Shown: positions 16,028 through 21,629 of the stretch, in pieces
Layout of the letters: every line of letters starts with the position of its first letter
Numbering within the stretch: the first letter of the stretch is position 1
Assembly (NCBI GenBank): GCA_904501795.1
Contig: CAJGCK010000016.1
Location: forward strand, 1-21,629
From: an uncultured Clostridia bacterium
GTDB lineage: Bacteria; Bacillota; Clostridia; Christensenellales; Borkfalkiaceae
Reading direction: 5' to 3'
Length of the DNA: 21,629 nucleotides
Made by a program: the position numbers and the translations under genes
The notes under the pieces: generated by a model
The model's input: the letters and a program-made list of their open reading frames with translations, nothing else
What the model was told of the DNA's origin: nothing
The model's database searches: none

Positions 16028-16069
16028 TTTTTCGGTTGTTTTATAGAAGTGTTGTCCGAAAACCTTCTT
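16028..16069 (-). ncRNA. preQ1-I riboswitch aptamer upstream of queT
   Basis: On the minus strand, stem P1 is AGAAG (16068-16064) with CTTCT (16049-16045). The 14-base loop holds TTTTCGG (16062-16056), which pairs with CCGAAAA in the tail (16035-16029) to give the H-type pseudoknot stem P2. The tail between them, ATAAAACAA, is the A-rich strand typical of preQ1-I aptamers. The size (about 40 bases), layout and linked gene all agree. It begins almost at the predicted transcription start. The tail can instead pair with a downstream segment, which makes it a switch (see findings). Confidence 0.8.
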
Positions 16070-16075
16070 GAAAAA

Positions 16076-16104
16076 AGTATAAACCTTTTTTAATTTTTTA
16101 TCAA
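16076..16104 (-). promoter_or_regulatory. Sigma-A promoter of queT
   Basis: TTGATA (16104-16099) and TATACT (16081-16076) on the minus strand are separated by 17 bases. The expected start near 16069 coincides with the first base of riboswitch stem P1. Confidence 0.82.
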
Positions 16105-16109
16105 GGATT

Positions 16110-16397
16110 TTAACACAAATTTATTTCCGCGCATGAAAATTTGTCAAGAAATTCTTTTTTTGCTTCCTTTTCTGCCGACTGTGTCTGGTAATACCCCCTT
16201 TCCGTCATAAGAAAAAACACGGCAAGTTGATCTTTTGAAAGGTCGTTAAACTGGGTAAGCAAAGTTTTTTTAAGCCCGCTACTAACAGTTTCGGTTATAA
16301 CTAAGGCATATAACTTCATTAGATTTTTGCTGGCAAACAGCAAATCGGTTAAAGTATCTTTTTCATTAAGCGTTACTTCGTTTTTATAACTAGGCAT
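16110..16397 (-). CDS. CotF-like spore coat protein
   Basis: This 95-residue, mostly helical protein resembles the Coat F (CotF) domain: residues 12-75 (DTLTDLLFASKNLMKLYALVITE onward) form the two-helix pattern seen in spore coat proteins of this family. In B. subtilis relatives, CotF is a component of the spore coat; the exact role here is unknown. Its ATG lies one base after the stop of the small gene upstream, so the two are co-translated. No terminator is seen before the queT promoter, so readthrough into queT is possible. Confidence 0.7.
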   Translation of the reverse strand: MPSYKNEVTLNEKDTLTDLLFASKNLMKLYALVITETVSSGLKKTLLTQFNDLSKDQLAVFFLMTERGYYQTQSAEKEAKKEFLDKFSCAEINLC

Positions 16398-16398
16398 A

Positions 16399-16593
16399 CT
16401 AATCCCCCTTTACCACGTTCAAAAGTTCGTTAAAACGGCGTTCGTGGTTGTTTGCAATTTCTTTTATTTCTTCAACTAACGTGGGGTCAGTCAGCGTTCT
16501 CTCGTATAGTCTTGCTTTTTTAATAACGTTTACTTTTGCGCATAAAAGGTCTTCTAATAGTGAAAGTTCTTTTTGTGTAACTAAATTATGCAT
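16399..16593 (-). CDS. Small helical protein paired with CotF-like gene
   Basis: This 64-residue protein (start MHNLVTQKELSLLEDLLCAK) is predicted to be two helices with a charged turn. It looks like half of a CotF or ferritin-like four-helix unit, and may pair with its downstream neighbour; that is inference. I use the ATG at 16593, five bases after AGGAGG, because the alternative GTG two codons earlier lies inside the ribosome site itself. No sigma-A promoter is obvious between it and the pckG terminator, so a sporulation sigma factor may drive it. Confidence 0.6.
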   Translation of the reverse strand: MHNLVTQKELSLLEDLLCAKVNVIKKARLYERTLTDPTLVEEIKEIANNHERRFNELLNVVKGD

Positions 16594-16638
16594 AAGCACC
16601 TCCTACCTTTTTTCTTCCCTTTATAAGCATTTTTTATA

Positions 16639-16669
16639 CAAAAAAACGCCGTGCTTTTTAGCACGACGT
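16639..16669 (-). terminator. Terminator of pckG
   Basis: On the minus strand ACGTCGTGC and GCACGGCGT form a 9-bp stem (one G-T pair) with a 6-base loop, followed by a run of T. It lies just after the pckG stop at 16683. Confidence 0.88.
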
Positions 16670-16682
16670 CTTTCTTTGTTTA

Positions 16683-18458
16683 TTATTTATTAAGGTTTTT
16701 CTTTAATTGATCGAGTTGAGCGTATAATTCTTCAGGAACTCTGGTAAGTTCGCCGTAGAATTGTTCAATGCCTTCTGCTTCTTTCTTCCAGTTTTCAGTG
16801 TCAACCGTTAACAAATCTTTAATGGTATCAACGGTAACGTCTTCAAGACCTTCGATATTGATGTCTTCCGCATTAGGAACGTAACCGATTGGCGTTTCTT
16901 TTGCGTCAACCTTGTCGTCGCAACGATCGATAATCCAGTCAAGAACACGCATGTTGTCACCAAAACCCGGCCATATAAAGTTGCCGTTATCGTCCGTTCT
17001 AAACCAGTTTACGTTGAATATCTTGGGTTGATTTTTAATCTTTTTACCCATTTCAATCCAATGGTTGAAATAATCGCCCATGTTGTAACCAACGAAAGGA
17101 CGCATTGCCATTGGGTCACGTCTTACAACGCCTACTGCACCGGTTGCCGCAGCAGTGGTTTCGCTCGCCATGATAGAGCCAACGAATACGCCATTATTCC
17201 AGTCTTTCGATTGATATACTAGCGGAGCAGTTTTTGCTCTTCTACCACCGAACACGATTGCCGATAGAGGAACGCCGTTAGGTGCTTCAAATTGATCTGA
17301 AATGCACGGGCAGTTGATTGCAGGTGCGGTGAAACGGCTGTTGGGGTGTGCGCCCTTAATAGCCTTTCCATCAGCATCTTTCATATCGCCGTTCCAAGGA
17401 TTGCCTTTCCAGTCGAGCGCGTTCTTCGGCGGATTTTTATCAAGACCTTCCCACCAAACAGTTTCGTCGTCTAAATTTTCAACAACGTTGGTGAAAATGG
17501 TGTTTTTCATAGTAGATTTTAATGCGTTGGGGTTAGATTTTAAGTTGGTTCCGGGAGCAACGCCGAAGAAACCGTTTTCGGGGTTAACTGCCCAAAGTCT
17601 TCCGTCTTCGCCAACTCTTATCCAAGCGATATCGTCGCCCACGCATTCAATTTCATAGCCTTTTTCTCTATAAAGTGCCGGTGGAATTAACATCGCAAGG
17701 TTGGTTTTACCGCAAGCACTTGGAAATGCTGCAGCAATATATTTCTTTTCGCCCTTAGGATTTTTGATGCCTAAAATAAGCATGTGTTCTGCCATCCAAC
17801 CTTCCGTTTTACCAAGGTATGAAGCAATACGAAGTGCAAAACATTTTTTACCTAATAAAACGTTTCCGCCATAGTTAGAGTTGATTGACATAATTGCGTT
17901 TTCTTCGGGGAAATGCATTATATATCTCTTTTCTTCAGATAGTTCTGCATAAGAGTGTAAACCTTTGATAAAATCACCGTCACCCAAAGCGTCTAACACG
18001 GCTTTACCAACTCTGGTCATGATAGCCATGTTCAATACAACGTAGATAGAATCGGTAAGTTCGATACCTATTTTAGAAAATTTACTACCTACAGCGCCCA
18101 TTGAATAGGGAATAACGTACATGGTTCTGCCTTTCATAACGTCTTTGAAAAGCCCGTTCATAAGCGTTAGAGCTTCGCCCGTTTCCATCCAGTTGTTGAT
18201 GGGAGCAGAATCGCCTTTATTTTTTGAGCAAATGAAAGTTCTACCTTCTACCCTTGCTACGTCGTTAACGGTAGTGCGGTGAAGATAACAACCGGGCAAC
18301 TTTTCTTGATTAAGTTTGATCAAAATCTTTTCGTCTACGGCTTGTTGTCTCAATTGTTCGAGTTGTTCTTCGCTTCCATCTATCCAAACGATTTCTTTGG
18401 GTTGGCAAAGTTCTTGAGTTTGTTGGATGAAATCTAAAACTTTCTTGTTCTTAGTCAT
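16683..18458 (-). CDS. pckG: Phosphoenolpyruvate carboxykinase (GTP)
   Basis: This 591-residue enzyme interconverts oxaloacetate plus GTP and phosphoenolpyruvate plus CO2. The kinase-1a P-loop FPSACGKTN (245-253) with reactive cysteine C249 is the mark of the GTP family; the ATP enzyme lacks this cysteine motif. RTMYVIPYSMG, NYGGN, the ECVGDDIAW metal site and the ENGFFGVAPGTN region all fit. Length is typical. Many Clostridia and Bacilli use the unrelated-in-specificity ATP form, so the GTP form is a useful lineage trait. It can run in the gluconeogenic or the CO2-fixing direction. It has its own promoter and terminator, with an AAGGAGA site before the ATG. Confidence 0.96.
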   Translation of the reverse strand: MTKNKKVLDFIQQTQELCQPKEIVWIDGSEEQLEQLRQQAVDEKILIKLNQEKLPGCYLHRTTVNDVARVEGRTFICSKNKGDSAPINNWMETGEALTLMNGLFKDVMKGRTMYVIPYSMGAVGSKFSKIGIELTDSIYVVLNMAIMTRVGKAVLDALGDGDFIKGLHSYAELSEEKRYIMHFPEENAIMSINSNYGGNVLLGKKCFALRIASYLGKTEGWMAEHMLILGIKNPKGEKKYIAAAFPSACGKTNLAMLIPPALYREKGYEIECVGDDIAWIRVGEDGRLWAVNPENGFFGVAPGTNLKSNPNALKSTMKNTIFTNVVENLDDETVWWEGLDKNPPKNALDWKGNPWNGDMKDADGKAIKGAHPNSRFTAPAINCPCISDQFEAPNGVPLSAIVFGGRRAKTAPLVYQSKDWNNGVFVGSIMASETTAAATGAVGVVRRDPMAMRPFVGYNMGDYFNHWIEMGKKIKNQPKIFNVNWFRTDDNGNFIWPGFGDNMRVLDWIIDRCDDKVDAKETPIGYVPNAEDINIEGLEDVTVDTIKDLLTVDTENWKKEAEGIEQFYGELTRVPEELYAQLDQLKKNLNK

Positions 18459-18478
18459 AATATATCTCCTTATATTAG

Positions 18479-18542
18479 TGGCTTAAAGCCATTATTTACC
18501 TAAAAAAATGATAGTGCTTATACTTGTTCAGTATTATTCACT
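18479..18542 (-). promoter_or_regulatory. Inverted repeats in the pckG leader
   Basis: Two symmetrical elements lie between the pckG promoter and its ribosome site. TGGCTTAAAGCCA (18479-18491) is a 13-base palindrome. ATACT-TGTTC-AGTAT (18520-18534) is nested within AGTG...CACT (18513-18542). They may be operator sites or leader hairpins controlling pckG; nothing in the sequence says which protein or signal. Confidence 0.4.
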
Positions 18543-18556
18543 CAATCTTTAGGATA

Positions 18557-18585
18557 ATTATACTATATAAAAAATTAATTGTAAA
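18557..18585 (-). promoter_or_regulatory. Sigma-A promoter of pckG
   Basis: TTTACA (18585-18580) and TATAAT (18562-18557) on the minus strand are 17 bases apart. The leader to the ATG would be about 90 bases, long enough for control elements. Confidence 0.78.
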
Positions 18586-18769
18586 GTTATTGAATTAAAC
18601 TTTTATCAATTTTTTTGTTGTTTTTAGTAAAAAACCGTACCCTTTTTCGACCTTTTTTTACCCTTTTCGTTCTTATTTTTCATTTTTAGTATATGTTTAT
18701 ATTGTATAATACTATAAATTTATTTTACTTTATTTGTTGCGTTATATTTTAAATTGCGTTGGGTGTTTT
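18586..18769. other. AT-rich divergent intergenic region, mostly featureless
   Basis: This stretch between the pckG promoter and the plus-strand hypothetical gene is very AT-rich. It contains a short direct repeat (ACCCTTTTTCG and ACCCTTTTCG) and a TATAAT at 18705-18710 that could be the -10 box of the plus-strand gene, though no good -35 box precedes it. I see no RNA gene or open frame worth calling. Confidence 0.5.
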
Positions 18770-19801
18770 ATGTTCGAAAAGAAAATATTGGTTTGCAAAC
18801 AGGTTTCTGAAGGGTTTAGCGTTGGCGAAAAGTTAGTTAGTGGGATTTTTAGGATTGAAAACGAAAACGGCATCACGTCGTTTTCCCTTTCACTTATCAA
18901 CGTTGCCCCCGCTAATAAAGGACAGTTTTACTTATTTATTCTAGAACAAAACAAGAATTTATATACTTTCGAGCTTGGAAAAGCCCCGCAGTCAATCACA
19001 AAAATTTTGCCATCTCCCCTAAAATCGTGCGAAGGCGTTGCGGTAGGCGTTAGTTTTATCGACGAAAACTTGCCCACGTTAGTAGTTTTTGCAAGCGATA
19101 ATAATAAAATCAACGTAAACGACTTTAAAAAAGCGGTGTTCGATAAATGCCTTTTAGATTTTAAGCAAAAGGAAAAAACCGCAAAGCTTAAAGAAGAAAA
19201 ACGCGCCACGCAAACAAACGAGAGTTCAAAAGAAACTCTTTTAGACAAATACGACGACGAAGTAGTTGCCACGGAGAATTATTTCGAGTTTGAAAAAAAC
19301 GAAAATTTTATTTTAAGCGAGTTGAATAATGGAAACTGCGTACGAAATGAAAATGGCGGGTTTAATTGCGAGCGCCAAACGAAAACGGAAGAAGAATTCT
19401 CGAAAAATTTTGATATTGAAGATGAAACAGACCTATTCTCAAGCCCGTCGTACGACGAATCAAACCCCTACTACTACACCGCAAAACAAGAGTTAGACGC
19501 TATTTTTATTAAGTTTCCACCCGAACTTGCTCTTTCACGATTAGTACCCGAAAGCACTTGGGCAAAAATCAACTATGCCAAAGATAAATATTACGTGGTG
19601 GGATTAGTAAAATGCGACGGAGTGGAAAAATATATTTGCTACGGAGTTCCCGCAAAGTATTCTTCCACGCCACCCAAACAACTCGAAGGGTATTGTTCGT
19701 TTATTCCACTTTCTGTTTTCGACACTACGGGCGACGGTTACTGGATGATGTTTCAATCTGCAATAACAGGCGAGTGCGTTAAACTTAATGAAAAAAACTA
19801 A
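18770..19801 (+). CDS. Hypothetical protein, two globular ends joined by acidic linker
   Basis: I do not recognise this 343-residue protein. Residues 1-125 (MFEKKILVCKQVSEGFSVGE onward) are rich in alternating hydrophobic residues and look like a beta-rich domain. Residues 130-235 form a charged, low-complexity linker with many E, K, D and N. Residues 236-343 form a second compact domain with aromatic clusters (YYTAKQELDAIF, YYVVGLV, YICYGVP, GYWMMFQS). No signal peptide or membrane segment is seen, so it is probably cytoplasmic. I start at the ATG at 18770, which has GTTGGGTG just upstream; a TTG at 18734 would add 12 residues without a ribosome site. It is monocistronic. Confidence 0.75.
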   Translation: MFEKKILVCKQVSEGFSVGEKLVSGIFRIENENGITSFSLSLINVAPANKGQFYLFILEQNKNLYTFELGKAPQSITKILPSPLKSCEGVAVGVSFIDENLPTLVVFASDNNKINVNDFKKAVFDKCLLDFKQKEKTAKLKEEKRATQTNESSKETLLDKYDDEVVATENYFEFEKNENFILSELNNGNCVRNENGGFNCERQTKTEEEFSKNFDIEDETDLFSSPSYDESNPYYYTAKQELDAIFIKFPPELALSRLVPESTWAKINYAKDKYYVVGLVKCDGVEKYICYGVPAKYSSTPPKQLEGYCSFIPLSVFDTTGDGYWMMFQSAITGECVKLNEKN

Positions 19802-19802
19802 C

Positions 19803-19831
19803 AAAAAACGGCTATGTTCTAGCCGTTTTTT
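19803..19831. terminator. Bidirectional terminator between convergent genes
   Basis: AAAAAACGGCTA and TAGCCGTTTTTT form a perfect 12-bp stem with a 5-base loop. It begins two bases after the stop of the hypothetical gene and precedes the stop of the PH-domain gene, serving both strands. Confidence 0.92.
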
Positions 19832-19837
19832 AGTTAA

Positions 19838-20347
19838 TTATTCGTGATTATCTGCAACTATTGCACCAACTTCGTTTATAATTTCTCTTGCAACAACTTT
19901 GTCGGTATAAACTTTGAACTTCGTGGTGTTTAGTTTTATTCTGCCAGACGTTGCACCAACTTTAAGAGCAGAACCTTCTTGACCAGAAGTTATTAAAGTT
20001 AATTCGAATACGCAAGATTTAAGTTCGCTGATTCCTGCTGATAACATTTTAATGCCGAAACCTTTAATGATAATACCGATAATACATACGGTAAATAGCG
20101 CGCCGAATACGATTTTAAGAATAGGTAATAATTTACCGTTTTTTCTAAATTCGCCCGATACGTTTTTAACCGCTTTGATCGGAACTTCGTCTCTCTTTAA
20201 CGCGGTAGCGTTTTCAGACGTTGCGATTACACGTTTGTTGGTAAGCGTTAAGTTGTGTTGAACTTTATCTTTGCTAAATCTTTTTCCACTTTTCGCATAA
20301 TCCCAAGATTTTATAACTTGTTCTTCGTTTGCAAACTTGATTTCCAT
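19838..20347 (-). CDS. Bacterial PH-domain-like membrane protein
   Basis: This 169-residue protein has at residues 30-60 the strand pattern LTLTNKRVIATSE followed by VPIKAVKNVSG, common in small bacterial PH-like domains. One membrane segment lies at about 73-95. The C-terminal part (112-160) again looks like strands ending in a helix and may complete the PH fold. Its function is unknown; such proteins often sit at the membrane and respond to envelope state. The ATG follows a strong GGGAGGTGG site and a good promoter. It is monocistronic and divergent from the zinc-ribbon membrane protein gene. Confidence 0.7.
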   Translation of the reverse strand: MEIKFANEEQVIKSWDYAKSGKRFSKDKVQHNLTLTNKRVIATSENATALKRDEVPIKAVKNVSGEFRKNGKLLPILKIVFGALFTVCIIGIIIKGFGIKMLSAGISELKSCVFELTLITSGQEGSALKVGATSGRIKLNTTKFKVYTDKVVAREIINEVGAIVADNHE

Positions 20348-20376
20348 AAGAAACCACCTCCCAATTTATTAACATT

Positions 20377-20405
20377 ATTATATAACATATTTATTCAACC
20401 GTCAA
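20377..20405 (-). promoter_or_regulatory. Sigma-A promoter of the PH-domain gene
   Basis: TTGACG (20405-20400) and TATAAT (20382-20377) on the minus strand are separated by 17 bases, just upstream of the GGGAGGTGG ribosome site. Confidence 0.82.
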
Positions 20406-20446
20406 TATCAAATTACTTTTTTTTGAGTATTTTTTAAAATATATGC

Positions 20447-20464
20447 AAAAAACACGTGTTTTTT
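20447..20464. repeat. 18-bp perfect palindrome between divergent promoters
   Basis: AAAAAACAC and GTGTTTTTT meet without a gap. The palindrome lies about 40 bases upstream of each of two divergent promoters. It may be an operator for both genes or a small bidirectional terminator; no bound protein can be inferred. Confidence 0.5.
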
Positions 20465-20504
20465 TAAATTAGAAAATCGTTTACGGTTATATCAAATTTT
20501 TCTA

Positions 20505-20533
20505 TTGACTTTTCTTTTAATTTTTTATAAAAT
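20505..20533 (+). promoter_or_regulatory. Sigma-A promoter of the zinc-ribbon membrane protein gene
   Basis: TTGACT (20505-20510), a 17-base spacer and TAAAAT (20528-20533) precede the AGGAAGGAG ribosome site at 20540-20548. The transcript leader is very short. Confidence 0.82.
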
Positions 20534-20554
20534 TCTTTTAGGAAGGAGTTTGTT

Positions 20555-21094
20555 ATGAAATTTTATGACATTGAAGGAATAATTGAAAGGCATTCTAAAG
20601 CGTTTAAATATTTTATTATATTCTTAGCCGTTTTAGGTGGAATATTTTTTTTAACGGGAATTATTTTATGCGCACTATCTAATTACTTTGGTATACTTTT
20701 TATCTTTTTAGGTTTAGCATCTTTTACAAGCGCTGGTTTTTTATATTATTATGCAAAAAGCGTTAAACAAAATAATGACAGAATTAACCAAATATTATAC
20801 GCTTTAACGGAAACTTTAGAACAAACCGAGTGCATTACAATAAAAGAACTTGCTAAAAAAATTAATTTAGCAGAGAACAAAACACGTGGATACGTTGACC
20901 TTGCGTATAGAAAAGGTTTGCTTGACAATTACGTTAGAATAGGCGAATACGTTAAATCTAAAAATTTCGTTGCTAAAGAAGAAGAACGAAAAAACAGCGT
21001 TGCCGTTAAATGCCCGTACTGTGGAGCAACGTTTACCGCAAAGAAAAACACCGTTCACATTTGTCCTTACTGCTCTAATGCGTTAAATGCTTAA
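20555..21094 (+). CDS. Membrane protein with winged-helix-like region and C-terminal zinc ribbon
   Basis: I cannot name this 179-residue protein. Two membrane helices occupy about 18-40 and 45-68. Residues 82-140 (ILYALTETLEQTECITIKELAKK... then GYVDLAYRKGLLDNYVRI) look like a winged helix-turn-helix of the PCI/MarR-like kind. Residues 150-175 hold a zinc ribbon with CPYC at 153-156 and CPYC at 170-173. The membrane part is N-terminal, so the helix-turn-helix and zinc ribbon should face the cytoplasm. It could be a membrane-tethered sensor or a scaffold. The ATG lies six bases after AGGAAGGAG; it is followed directly by a terminator, so it is monocistronic. Confidence 0.72.
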   Translation: MKFYDIEGIIERHSKAFKYFIIFLAVLGGIFFLTGIILCALSNYFGILFIFLGLASFTSAGFLYYYAKSVKQNNDRINQILYALTETLEQTECITIKELAKKINLAENKTRGYVDLAYRKGLLDNYVRIGEYVKSKNFVAKEEERKNSVAVKCPYCGATFTAKKNTVHICPYCSNALNA

Positions 21095-21107
21095 AAACAA
21101 AAAAATT

Positions 21108-21139
21108 AAAAGCCCTTGCAGTTTTTCGCAGGGGCTTTT
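21108..21139. terminator. Bidirectional terminator between the zinc-ribbon gene and rpsR
   Basis: AAAAGCCCTTGC and GCAGGGGCTTTT form a 12-bp stem (one G-T pair) with an 8-base loop, flanked by an A-rich run on the left and TTTTTGTTTTG on the right. It serves both convergent transcripts. Confidence 0.9.
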
Positions 21140-21151
21140 TGTTTTGTTTGA

Positions 21152-21442
21152 TTATTCGCCTTTGAACGGTAATAAATCTACAATCCTTGCACGTTTGATT
21201 GCTTTTGCTAAAACTCTTTGGTGTTTTGCGCAAACGCCGGTCATACGTCTAGGAAGAATTTTTCCGCCTTCGGTAATATATTTCTTTAAGGTGTTGATAT
21301 CCTTATAGTCGATTACTTCGGTCTTTGCTTGACAAAAAGCGCAAACTTTTCTGCGGGGAATTCTTTTTACGAATTTTTTACCTTCTTTACCCGTTGCTAC
21401 AGGAGCGGTGGGTTGAGCGGTTAAATTGGTATTTTCTTCCAT
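21152..21442 (-). CDS. rpsR: 30S ribosomal protein S18 (zinc-binding form)
   Basis: This 96-residue protein binds S6 and 16S rRNA on the platform of the small subunit. The core from about residue 24 ([18 protein letters not shown] through [20 protein letters not shown]) is typical. C34, C37, C71 and H74 form the zinc site of the cysteine-containing paralogue. The first 22 residues are a low-complexity extension rich in T, A, P and E. It lies 42 bases after ssb, with AAGGAGA before the ATG, in the usual rpsF-ssb-rpsR order, and a terminator ends the operon after it. Confidence 0.96.
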   Translation of the reverse strand: MEENTNLTAQPTAPVATGKEGKKFVKRIPRRKVCAFCQAKTEVIDYKDINTLKKYITEGGKILPRRMTGVCAKHQRVLAKAIKRARIVDLLPFKGE

Positions 21443-21470
21443 TTTTAATCTCCTTATTAACTGTAAATAA

Positions 21471-21486
21471 AACGGTTTGTGCCGTT
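21471..21486 (-). promoter_or_regulatory. Small hairpin between ssb and rpsR
   Basis: AACGG and CCGTT form a 5-bp stem with a 6-base loop overlapping the ssb stop codon; on the minus strand TTTATTT follows. It might lower the level of rpsR relative to ssb or mark a processing site. The stem is too short to be sure. Confidence 0.3.
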
Positions 21487-21629
21487 AGAACGGAAGTTGA
21501 TTATCGTCAATCGCTTCCAATTGAGGACGTTCTCTTTTAGCGGTAACGCTTTCTACGTCCCCATCAGCGTCGTTTTGAGCGCCCTTCGGCGTTAAAAACT
21601 CTACTTCGTTTGCAACAACGTCGGTAACG
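21485..21629 (-). CDS. ssb: Single-stranded DNA-binding protein, C-terminal fragment (starts outside window)
   Basis: The last 47 codons are visible. They begin VTDVVANEVEFLTPK, the end of the OB-fold domain, then a short polar linker, and finish with the acidic tip DDNQLPF. That tip is the conserved peptide through which SSB recruits repair and replication partners. The next gene is rpsR, so the upstream part and rpsF are expected to the right of the window. Confidence 0.93.
   Translation of the reverse strand, partial: VTDVVANEVEFLTPKGAQNDADGDVESVTAKRERPQLEAIDDNQLPF

Noticed and set aside
16599..16601. GTG start for the small CotF-linked gene
   Set aside because: The GTG lies inside the AGGAGGTG ribosome site; the ATG at 16593 is correctly spaced.
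18734..18736. TTG start for the hypothetical protein next to pckG
   Set aside because: There is no ribosome site before it and the extra 12 residues look like translated leader; the ATG at 18770 is better.
1..21629. Search for mobile elements, defence systems, CRISPR repeats or tRNA genes
   Set aside because: No transposase, integrase, regularly spaced repeat, cloverleaf or defence-type gene was found; apart from short inverted repeats the window is ordinary chromosome.

Overview
The window is a piece of a low-GC, Gram-positive-type chromosome, most likely an uncultured endospore-forming member of the Clostridia (Bacillota); I would guess a gut Christensenellales-like lineage, but that level is only an impression. 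The evidence is strong Shine-Dalgarno sites, sigma-A promoters with 17-bp spacers, intrinsic terminators, sporulation-type genes (YlmC/YmxH and CotF-like proteins), a class II aldolase, a short-form HisG with HisZ, and an rpsF-ssb-rpsR type cluster. No mobile element, CRISPR array, tRNA or rRNA is visible. Genes are densely packed and look chromosomal and vertically inherited.

Layout, left to right. Positions 1-4277 hold mostly carbon metabolism: the start of gap (minus strand, running off the window), an M29 aminopeptidase, fba on the plus strand, a YihY-family membrane protein and a PfkB-family sugar-phosphate kinase. The kinase follows a divergent EF-G-like GTPase (4306-6369). A YlmC/YmxH PRC-barrel protein with a cysteine-rich tail follows (6484-6885).

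Positions 7012-15330 are one long minus-strand histidine operon, read from right to left: yerC-like TrpR-family regulator, hisZ, hisG, hisD, hisC, hisB, hisH, a histidine-acid-phosphatase-fold protein, hisA, hisF, hisIE. Most junctions overlap by 1-11 bases or are separated by at most 15 bases, and a clean terminator closes it. One sigma-A promoter sits just in front of the regulator gene, and its -10 box is bracketed by inverted TACTTTA repeats. The pathway is complete except for a classical histidinol-phosphate phosphatase; the embedded phosphatase is the obvious candidate.

Upstream lies queT, a queuosine-precursor transporter subunit, with a preQ1-I riboswitch that appears to control translation by a switchable hairpin over the Shine-Dalgarno site. 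Next come two small CotF-like spore coat proteins, then GTP-dependent PEP carboxykinase (pckG). The last part has a plus-strand hypothetical protein (18770-19801), a minus-strand bacterial-PH membrane protein, a divergent membrane protein with a winged-helix-like region and a zinc ribbon, and finally rpsR and the 3' end of ssb.

The points most worth following are the unusual phosphatase in the his operon, the regulator/operator arrangement at its head, the three-way switch in the queT leader, the EF-G-like GTPase with altered G3 and G4 motifs, and the long hairpin covering the start codon of the YihY-family gene.
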